This document shows positions 1-5,688 of a DNA stretch of 8,795 nucleotides, in pieces (the first letter of the stretch is position 1; every line of letters starts with the position of its first letter). Origin of the DNA: an uncultured Chlorobiaceae bacterium (lineage in GTDB: Bacteria > Bacteroidota > Chlorobiia > Chlorobiales > Chlorobiaceae); the NCBI GenBank assembly GCA_903917955.1, contig CAIXCO010000208.1, forward strand, positions 1-8,795, written 5' to 3'. Below the pieces are notes generated by a model. The model saw only the letters and a list, made by a program, of their open reading frames with translations. It searched no databases and was not told the DNA's origin. Position numbers and translations under genes: made by a program.

Positions 1-131
1 GAACGACCTTTTTGCGCCAGAGCCTCCCGCTTTATTGCAAGGGTATTGAACAGGAGAACCCGCAGTGAGAGGAGGATGACAATAGCCATTAAAAACACAA
101 TAGCTTTAGCAATTATAAAAAAAACGGTCAT
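1..131 (-). CDS. Start of a membrane-anchored protein of unknown function (partial, runs off the left edge)
   Basis: An ATG at 131-129 opens a frame of 43 codons that stays open to the window edge. Its start overlaps the epimerase stop as ATGA, the usual sign of translational coupling in an operon. The peptide begins MTVFFIIAKAIVFLMAIVIL and continues as LSLRVLLFNTLAIKREALAQ, so residues 3 to about 30 form one strong hydrophobic segment followed by a basic, soluble-looking stretch. This fits an N-terminal membrane anchor with a cytoplasmic body, or a first transmembrane helix. Codons 3-5 include a run of eight T. No family can be named from so little. A role linked to the epimerase, in glycan or cell-surface assembly, is inferred from position only. 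Confidence 0.6.
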   Translation of the reverse strand, partial: MTVFFIIAKAIVFLMAIVILLSLRVLLFNTLAIKREALAQKGR

Positions 132-1105
132 GCCCGCTCAAGCCCCCGTTCCAGGGCGATAAGGTTATCAAGCGTCTCCGGCAAAAGCCATTTCGCTTCA
201 AATCCAGTCAGTTCATGCAACTTGTCGAGAATCGGGCGTCTGTGGGTAATTTCGTCAATTTCCATGCCATAAGCCTCTTTATAGGAGAGAAATTCCAGCG
301 GCGAACTGCTCCCTGCCCGTGTCGATACAAGCATAGCCAGATCAAGGATAGATATCTCCTGATCGTTACCGACATTGACAATTTCACCATTTGCCGCAGG
401 CGACGAGGCTAAAATCGCCAATGCAACAACCGTGTCGCGGACATCACAAAACGACCGGGTCTGCAATCCGTCGCCATAGATGGTAAGAGGGAGATTATTG
501 ACCGCCTGATGAACAAAGGTCGGCACCACCATGCCATATTTACCACTTTGACGAGGTCCTATGGTATTAAAGATACGGGCAATGACAACCCTGATTCCTG
601 ACTTGTACATGAATGAGTAAGCAAGAAACTCATCAGCGAGTTTTGTAACGGCATAACACCATCGCAATCGGGCACCTGAACGAAGCACGATCTCGTCACT
701 CTCCGAAAACCCGCTCCTCGTATTAAACCCATAAACCTCTGAACTGGAGGCTATGATGACCTGTGCATCCGGTCGCACCTCTGCAACGGCCCGAAAAACT
801 CTCTCCATTGCAGCAATGTTCGTTGCCATAACCGCCCGGGGATCCTCCAGTACCTTTTTAACTCCCACAATTGCCGCCATGTGATAGATGCGCTCAGCCT
901 GACTGACCACCTCTTTCAATCGATCCCAGACAAGGATATCTGCCTGGTAAAATTGAAAGGCTGGATTGGCGAGGAATGGCTCAATATTATGGAGCGAACC
1001 GGTCGAGAGATTATCAACAACAGAAACCCGGTCACCCTGTTCGAGATGATAGGCTACAAGGTGAGAACCGATAAATCCTGCACCGCCAGTAACAAGTACA
1101 TGCAT
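128..1105 (-). CDS. NAD-dependent epimerase/dehydratase, extended SDR family (sugar-nucleotide modifying)
   Basis: This 325-aa protein has the usual length of an extended short-chain dehydrogenase acting on nucleotide sugars (GalE, dTDP-glucose dehydratase, UDP-glucuronate decarboxylase relatives). The Rossmann dinucleotide motif TGGAGFIGSH is at residues 6-15, with the acidic D31 that normally binds the NAD ribose. The catalytic region is SSSEVYG at 120-126 and YAVTK at 151-155 (the YxxxK pair). A GPRQ motif at 183-186 and TRSFCDVRD at 216-224 are typical of the substrate-binding half. It should be cytoplasmic, use tightly bound NAD, and act on a UDP- or dTDP-sugar for polysaccharide or glycan synthesis; the exact substrate cannot be read off. 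The start is supported by AGAGGA six bases upstream. Its stop overlaps the next gene's ATG. Family call is firm, the specific reaction is not. Confidence 0.92.
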   Translation of the reverse strand: MHVLVTGGAGFIGSHLVAYHLEQGDRVSVVDNLSTGSLHNIEPFLANPAFQFYQADILVWDRLKEVVSQAERIYHMAAIVGVKKVLEDPRAVMATNIAAMERVFRAVAEVRPDAQVIIASSSEVYGFNTRSGFSESDEIVLRSGARLRWCYAVTKLADEFLAYSFMYKSGIRVVIARIFNTIGPRQSGKYGMVVPTFVHQAVNNLPLTIYGDGLQTRSFCDVRDTVVALAILASSPAANGEIVNVGNDQEISILDLAMLVSTRAGSSSPLEFLSYKEAYGMEIDEITHRRPILDKLHELTGFEAKWLLPETLDNLIALERGLERA

Positions 1106-1111
1106 AAAAAA

Positions 1112-1117
1112 TCCTCT
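1112..1117 (-). promoter_or_regulatory. Ribosome binding site of the epimerase gene
   Basis: AGAGGA followed by six T and then ATG on the minus strand. It is a good Shine-Dalgarno match at normal spacing and fixes the epimerase start at 1105. Confidence 0.7.
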
Positions 1118-1124
1118 TTAACAG

Positions 1125-1130
1125 ATTATA
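1125..1130 (-). promoter_or_regulatory. Possible -10 promoter element (TATAAT) ahead of the epimerase
   Basis: A perfect TATAAT lies on the minus strand 19 nt before the epimerase ATG and just upstream of its ribosome binding site. No convincing TTGACA-like -35 hexamer is found 16-18 nt further upstream; that stretch is a T-rich hairpin arm. If used, the leader would be only about a dozen bases. It could let the epimerase and the following gene be transcribed separately from the HD-GYP genes. The call rests on one hexamer only. Confidence 0.3.
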
Positions 1131-1131
1131 C

Positions 1132-1162
1132 GCAAAAGAGAAAAACACTCGCTCTCTTCTGC
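1132..1162 (-). other. Stem-loop in the spacer between the GAF-HD-GYP gene and the epimerase gene
   Basis: On the minus strand GCAGAAGAGA is followed by an 11-nt loop and then TCTCTTTTGC, giving a 10-bp stem with one G-T wobble. It starts about 24 nt after the HD-GYP stop. It is AT-rich and is not followed by a clean T run, so it is not a convincing intrinsic terminator. It could be an mRNA-processing or attenuation structure, or chance. Confidence 0.3.
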
Positions 1163-1185
1163 AAAAAATTTTACATCCACACCGC

Positions 1186-3018
1186 TCAAGGCAACTCCCC
1201 TATGGTTATCATCTTCAAAAAAAGCTCCACGACGTTTGGATCGAAGTGTGTGCCGGAAAGCGATTTGATATGCTCAATCAATTCTTGCTTTGGCAAACCC
1301 TGTCGATAGCGGCGATCAGACTGCAGGGCATCCCACACATCAACAATCGCGAACAAACGCGCGGCCAATGGAATTTGCTCCCCTTTCAATCCTCGCGGAT
1401 AACCGGTTCCATCCCATTTTTCATGATGGCAATAGGGTATATCAAGCGCCCCATGCAAGTAGGTGATCGGTGAAAGAAATTCAAAGGCAAACACAGGATG
1501 CTTGCGCATGACAACCCACTCCTCCTCTGTCAACTGATCATCCTTGAAAAGAATCGCATCAGGGAGAGCCATCTTACCAATATCATGCAAATAGGATCCG
1601 CGACGAATATCTGGCAACGCTTCATCCGGGATTGCGGCTGCGCGGGCAAGCTTCATGGTCATCTCTGTCACGCGCCGGGAGTGGCCTTCTGTCTCTTCGT
1701 CGCGCAAATCAAGTGCGTGCGACCACCCCTCAATGGTCGCATCATAGGCTCGCAACAGCTCCTGATTGGCCAGGCGCAAGCTTCTGACTGATCGATAATC
1801 TTCAATCGCCATAGCCGCCTGCCCTGCCAGAGTATGGATAAAATCAAAACCATCAGGGGTTAACTGGAGTGCGGTACGTTGAAAAACTTCAAAAAGACCG
1901 ATGAGCTCCCCTTTAACAACCAGAGGGATGACGTAGTAGTCAACAAATCCCTCTCTCATCATAAAAGAAGAAGGCAAAAATTCACCATGCATCCCGCCAA
2001 AGTTTGAAAGATGCAGCTCTTTGTGTTCAAGCAGGCACTCATAGGCAGAACCTGGTATAATGTGTAAATCAGTACGTTCAATTTTTTGCGACCGAAACCC
2101 GCATCCCACAACATAACTCAGTGTATTAAGAGAGCGTTCCATTAAAAGAAAATCCGCAGCATCAACATGCAGTTCTGAAAGGGTGAAGTCAAGAATGATT
2201 TTAAGCGAGAGGTAAACATCAGTAGTTCCCCTTACGGCAAGGTCGATTTCCCGCAGAGAGCGTATATGTTGCAACTGACGAGCAACCTTTTCCTCGGCCG
2301 CTTTCCGCGCTGTAATATCAATACCTGCACCAACAAGAAATGGATTTCCGTCAATCATCATTCTGCTGCCGGTCATCAAAAAGCTCCTGCATTCCGGGCC
2401 GCCACGAAGCAGTACCTTGGTTTCAGAGATCAACTCTTCGCCGTGTTTCATAATCCTCTCTATTTTCTCAGCCATCATCGCCCGGTCATCTGGATGAATG
2501 CACTCTATACCAATAATACCCGGCATCTCGCTTTCGGCTTTACCAAAAATCTGGTCACGAACGTAACGATTCCACACCGTCATTTTTCCACCTGCATCAA
2601 TGACATAAAAGGAGCCGGGAATGGCTTCAATAACCGATGAACTGAACAGCCTCTCATTTTTCAACGACTTCAGGATATCGGTAACATCCTGGGCAATGAT
2701 CAACAATTGATTGATTTCACCCTGCGGAGATTGACAGGGATGAACGTTGTAGCGCAGAAATTTTTCATCCTGTTCATCGTCCCAGAAAACTGTGTTCCGG
2801 GTGCGCATGGCCTCTTTTATCATTGTCAACCGATGATCGGCTACTTCAGGCAACAGCAACCCATAATAATTTTTACCACGGCATTCAGGCCCACTCTTGT
2901 AAAACCTGGAGCAAAAAGCCTTATTGGCTTCAAGTATGCAGCCTTCGGTGTCGATAAGAAATACCGGCTCCGAAAGGGAAGAATAGAGTGAGGCAAATGT
3001 CGGGCCACTGGTTTTCAT
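1186..3018 (-). CDS. PAS-PAS-GAF-HD-GYP protein, probable cyclic-di-GMP phosphodiesterase
   Basis: This 610-aa protein has three sensory modules ahead of a catalytic domain. PAS 1 spans about residues 6-115, PAS 2 about 125-240, GAF about 255-407, and HD-GYP about 425-605. In the HD-GYP domain the metal-ligand residues are visible: GHS at 445-447, HDIGK at 478-482, H507, HH at 531-532 and D560. DGTGYP at 536-541 carries the GYP triad. All expected ligands are present, so hydrolysis of cyclic di-GMP is likely, though not shown. No membrane segment is seen, so it should be a cytoplasmic sensor-enzyme; PAS and GAF domains commonly bind heme, flavin or small ligands, but none can be assigned here. 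The ATG at 3018 is the only reasonable start, because an in-frame TAA lies ten codons upstream with no start codon between. The Shine-Dalgarno match is weak (GGTAA). It follows the outer-membrane protein gene by 78 nt. Confidence 0.93.
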   Translation of the reverse strand: MKTSGPTFASLYSSLSEPVFLIDTEGCILEANKAFCSRFYKSGPECRGKNYYGLLLPEVADHRLTMIKEAMRTRNTVFWDDEQDEKFLRYNVHPCQSPQGEINQLLIIAQDVTDILKSLKNERLFSSSVIEAIPGSFYVIDAGGKMTVWNRYVRDQIFGKAESEMPGIIGIECIHPDDRAMMAEKIERIMKHGEELISETKVLLRGGPECRSFLMTGSRMMIDGNPFLVGAGIDITARKAAEEKVARQLQHIRSLREIDLAVRGTTDVYLSLKIILDFTLSELHVDAADFLLMERSLNTLSYVVGCGFRSQKIERTDLHIIPGSAYECLLEHKELHLSNFGGMHGEFLPSSFMMREGFVDYYVIPLVVKGELIGLFEVFQRTALQLTPDGFDFIHTLAGQAAMAIEDYRSVRSLRLANQELLRAYDATIEGWSHALDLRDEETEGHSRRVTEMTMKLARAAAIPDEALPDIRRGSYLHDIGKMALPDAILFKDDQLTEEEWVVMRKHPVFAFEFLSPITYLHGALDIPYCHHEKWDGTGYPRGLKGEQIPLAARLFAIVDVWDALQSDRRYRQGLPKQELIEHIKSLSGTHFDPNVVELFLKMITIGELP

Positions 3019-3096
3019 TTCGTTACCATGGAGCTGCTGATTGTATTAAAGCTGCATAGAAAGTGTTTCTCTTATTTTTTGAGTGCCCGGGATCGA

Positions 3097-3927
3097 TCAC
3101 AAGAGGATGCGAAGGCCAATTTGTCCACCATTGCGTTGATAGTAATCGCCTTCCATTCCATGCCAGCAGGCGGCAACTACCCCGACTCTCTTTATGGGCC
3201 AGAAGAGGCCATCAAGCTGAATGAAGTTTGTCTGTATTGATGAAAGGCTGTTTTGGTAGACGACTTCAGGCTCAATACCAAACGCGTATGTCACCCCAAG
3301 GCGATTGTTGTTCTCAGAGATCCATTGAAGCTGCACCCTGTGAGCCAACTCTCCACAACTACCTTCGATTGAAGAGAGAATTGCGGTATAGGCAAGCCGA
3401 AACTTCCTGGCATTTTTTTCAACACCGAGGCTCTCAATATTCGTTTTGGCATCATTGTATTGCCGTTGCTCTGCCCTAAGCGTATAGCCGAATCCATCAG
3501 GCAGCCGTCCATTCCACTCCAACCCGACAGCGTTCTTTGCCAGAAAACTCGGATTACTGGTATAACTGCCACCCAACGTGATGACGCCAATCAAAAAAGG
3601 ATAAGCGTAGGATGCGCCTATAACCTGGTCTGATAACCCGAATCGATCAACATCTTCACCATGAAGCGTGAGTAACCCTAAAGCTTTGAGCGGCAAACAG
3701 ACATTGGCATACTTGCTTTTCCAGTCAGGAGCGTGATTGGTCAAATAGTCTGTGGTATAGCCAACCTCAACCGAGGGTGAGGCATCAAAAACTGAAGGTT
3801 TTGTTGCTACACTCTCCCCTGCAGCAGCCAACGGGAAATGCAGCAAGGCACACAGTGCCACTGCTGCACCAAGTGGGCAAAAAAGAGTTTTCAAGGTCAA
3901 CACCCGTTTCTCAGTTACACGCATCAT
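3097..3927 (-). CDS. YaiO-like outer-membrane beta-barrel protein
   Basis: This 276-aa protein starts with a basic n-region (residues 1-13) and a hydrophobic core (14-34), with a likely signal peptidase I cut after the AAA at 34-36. The mature part is rich in alternating, glycine- and aromatic-containing strands, starting with VEVGYTTDYL at 53-62. It resembles the YaiO family of outer-membrane barrels, especially in the block GYTLRAEQRQYNDAK at 147-161 followed by ESLGVEKN. The C-terminus ends in LRILL rather than the usual terminal aromatic. YaiO-type barrels are poorly understood and have been associated with envelope or exopolysaccharide loci; the substrate here is unknown. An in-frame TGA seven codons upstream fixes the start to the double ATG at 3927/3924, although no good Shine-Dalgarno is seen. 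It sits between two HD-GYP genes, 39 nt after one and 78 nt before the other. Outer-membrane location is well supported, the family moderately. Confidence 0.8.
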   Translation of the reverse strand: MMRVTEKRVLTLKTLFCPLGAAVALCALLHFPLAAAGESVATKPSVFDASPSVEVGYTTDYLTNHAPDWKSKYANVCLPLKALGLLTLHGEDVDRFGLSDQVIGASYAYPFLIGVITLGGSYTSNPSFLAKNAVGLEWNGRLPDGFGYTLRAEQRQYNDAKTNIESLGVEKNARKFRLAYTAILSSIEGSCGELAHRVQLQWISENNNRLGVTYAFGIEPEVVYQNSLSSIQTNFIQLDGLFWPIKRVGVVAACWHGMEGDYYQRNGGQIGLRILL

Positions 3928-3966
3928 CTTTTTTGGTGATAAAATTCATAAACAATAATCCCGCTA

Positions 3967-5394
3967 TTACAGGGATTTTCTTACGTTTTCAACAGTATAC
4001 GAGACCTTGAGTCCTGAGGGCGAAAACCGGAACTTCTTCTCTTTAAAAAGCCTCAGGCATACGGCCACAATTTTTGGATCAAACAACCGGTCGCTCTCCT
4101 CCTGAATGTTCTTCAAGGCGATGTCGAGCCCGACGGCTGACCGGTAGGGCCTTGAACTGGTCAGCGCCTCAACGGTATCGGCTACAGCAATAATGCGTGC
4201 CTCGTCACTGATACTGTCGCCCTTGAGGCCGTTTGGATAACCGCTGCCATCAAGACGTTCGTGATGCTGCAACACGGTTTGCGCCACCGGCCAGGGAAAA
4301 TGGATGAGCTTGAGGATTTTATACCCTTCAACAACATGGCTGCGCAACAACCCCACCTCGTCCTCAGTCAATTCCGTCGGTTTTGTCAAAATCTCTGCCG
4401 GAATGGCAAACTTGCCGATATCGTGCAGCATGGTGCTCATTCGCAACCCTTCCAGATTGGCCTCAGAGTAATGCAACTCCTTGGCTATGGCTACCGAGAG
4501 CTCCGAAACCCGTTGCTGATGGCCAGCCGTATAAGGATCCCTTGCTTCGCTCATGGCGACCAGAGCATTAACGAGATCCTCCATATTTGAAATTGCAAGA
4601 TTTTGATAGAGCACCAGTTTTTTCTGGTTTGAGATGTCGCGTATATCGCATTGAATCACTTTTTCCCCACCGACATCGTACACAGAGCCTATAAACTCTA
4701 CATCAATCAACTGACCATATTTCTTTCTCAGTGGCAGATTTTCATACCGGATATAATTTTTCTTCTGTAACGCCTCAAACGCCTGAAGCGCGAACTCCTT
4801 GTCTAATATAGAACCGATTTCCCAGAGCTCTTTGCCGCAAAGTTCATGCGCAGAAAACCCCAGCAAATCAAGAATAAACGGATTGGCATCGACAATTTTA
4901 CCACTCATGAAGTCGAGAATCATGATACCGTTCTGCGCATTCTCAAACAGACTGCGGTAGCGCAGCTCGGAGCGGGCGACTGATTGAGCCAGAAATTTCC
5001 TCTCTGAAACATCGCGAATGCTGCACTGAATCACTTTTTCACGACCGACATCATAGACATTACTGACAAACTCAACGTCAATAATTTGGCCCTTTTTATG
5101 CTGCAATGGCAAATCTTCGTAACGAATGTAATTTTTTGACTGAAGTTCCTCGTACGCCTTCCGCGCCAACTCCTTGTCGACAATGAATCCAATCTCCCAA
5201 AGCTCCTTACCAAGAAGTTCATTGCATGCGTAACCGATCAGTTTGGCAATAAAAGGGTTGGCATCGACGATTTTACCACTCTCGAAGTCAAGAATCAATA
5301 TCCCATCCTGCGCGCTCTCAAAAAGCCGGCGATAGCGTAACTCGGACGATGCAACTGTTGCGACCGATGAAACATGCTCATCTTGTAAAATCAT
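3967..5394 (-). CDS. PAS-PAS-HD-GYP protein with duplicated PAS domains, probable cyclic-di-GMP phosphodiesterase
   Basis: This 475-aa protein has two PAS domains (about residues 17-135 and 142-260) and an HD-GYP domain (about 270-450). The PAS domains align without gaps at an offset of 125 residues and are about 70% identical, far closer than usual within one protein. Shared blocks include SGKIVDANPFI, GKELWEIG, KNYIRYE and EKVIQC. The catalytic domain is complete: GHQ at 291-293, HDIGK at 324-328, H353, HH at 377-378, DGSGYP at 382-387 and D406. It should hydrolyse cyclic di-GMP in the cytoplasm under control of a signal sensed by the PAS pair; no transmembrane segment is visible. The start at 5394 has AAAGGGA five bases upstream. 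The gene follows the kinase remnant by 51 nt and precedes the outer-membrane protein gene by 39 nt, so it is probably cotranscribed with the latter. Confidence 0.94.
   Translation of the reverse strand: MILQDEHVSSVATVASSELRYRRLFESAQDGILILDFESGKIVDANPFIAKLIGYACNELLGKELWEIGFIVDKELARKAYEELQSKNYIRYEDLPLQHKKGQIIDVEFVSNVYDVGREKVIQCSIRDVSERKFLAQSVARSELRYRSLFENAQNGIMILDFMSGKIVDANPFILDLLGFSAHELCGKELWEIGSILDKEFALQAFEALQKKNYIRYENLPLRKKYGQLIDVEFIGSVYDVGGEKVIQCDIRDISNQKKLVLYQNLAISNMEDLVNALVAMSEARDPYTAGHQQRVSELSVAIAKELHYSEANLEGLRMSTMLHDIGKFAIPAEILTKPTELTEDEVGLLRSHVVEGYKILKLIHFPWPVAQTVLQHHERLDGSGYPNGLKGDSISDEARIIAVADTVEALTSSRPYRSAVGLDIALKNIQEESDRLFDPKIVAVCLRLFKEKKFRFSPSGLKVSYTVENVRKSL
4615..4971 (-). repeat. 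Tandem PAS repeat, second copy
   Basis: Encodes residues 142-260 of the PAS-PAS-HD-GYP protein. It matches the first copy at a constant offset of 375 nt with no gaps; by hand count about 84 of 119 residues are identical. The junction between copies is a six-residue linker. Confidence 0.85.
4990..5346 (-). repeat. Tandem PAS repeat, first copy
   Basis: Encodes residues 17-135 of the PAS-PAS-HD-GYP protein. The similarity to the second copy extends slightly N-terminal (TVASSELR against SVARSELR). Differences are scattered along the domain rather than clustered. Confidence 0.85.
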
Positions 5395-5399
5395 AAGTA

Positions 5400-5406
5400 T
5401 CCCTTT
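5400..5406 (-). promoter_or_regulatory. Ribosome binding site of the PAS-PAS-HD-GYP gene
   Basis: AAAGGGA lies five bases before the ATG at 5394 on the minus strand, a strong match at slightly short spacing that supports this start. Confidence 0.65.
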
Positions 5407-5445
5407 TGCCTGATTGCCGCAGCATGTAAAGGTGTTATAAAAATA

Positions 5446-5660
5446 TTATGCAGAACAAGGCAGATAGAGTCGAACAGTGGTTCTCTCGCCAAATTGAGTA
5501 TCAAAAATTACAAAACCCATGTTTTGTTTCATAATGACACGAACTATAGGAATTCCAGGGCCTGTATCATTGCTCCTTGTAGTAAAAAAGGATCATAATC
5601 ATCAATCGAATTGGCTTTTGACTTTTCGCCCCTACCCTGTTCTTCAGAAAAATCTGCCAT
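5446..5660 (-). pseudogene. Histidine-kinase C-terminal remnant, frameshifted
   Basis: The spacer after the CheB-CheR gene holds a decayed kinase end. Reading from ATG at 5660, preceded by AAGGA at 5668-5672, gives 38 codons that pass through IDDYDPF and then stop at 5544. Shifting frame at a run of six T (5584-5589) gives FFTTRSNDTGPGIPIVR, then VIMKQNMGFVIFDTQFGERT and TVRLYLPCSA, ending at the TAA at 5446-5448. With one extra T the two parts join into a single 71-codon frame containing DPFFTTR. This matches the end of a HATPase_c domain: F box (usually EPFFTTK), G2 box (usually GTGLGLS, here DTGPGIP), then the conserved GTT-F-YLP ending (here RTTVRLYLP). The H box, N box and G1 box are absent, so it cannot be a working kinase in either frame. 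The first 20 residues are not recognisable as kinase. It is probably the scar of a deletion. Confidence 0.72.
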
Positions 5661-5688
5661 AAAAGGTTCCTTTTTTATGACCATCGTT

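Noticed and set aside
881..1309. A 142-codon plus-strand open frame crossing the epimerase 5' end and the spacer.
   Set aside because: It overlaps two well-supported minus-strand genes, and its translation shows no recognisable family.
3040..3045. TACAAT as a -10 element ahead of the PAS-PAS-GAF-HD-GYP gene.
   Set aside because: No matching -35 element is found at 16-18 nt, and such AT-rich hexamers are common in spacers.
3957..3977. Inverted repeat AATCCC/GGGATT around the stop of the PAS-PAS-HD-GYP gene as a terminator.
   Set aside because: The stem is only six base pairs with a 9-nt loop and is not followed by a T run on the minus strand, and the next gene starts 39 nt later.
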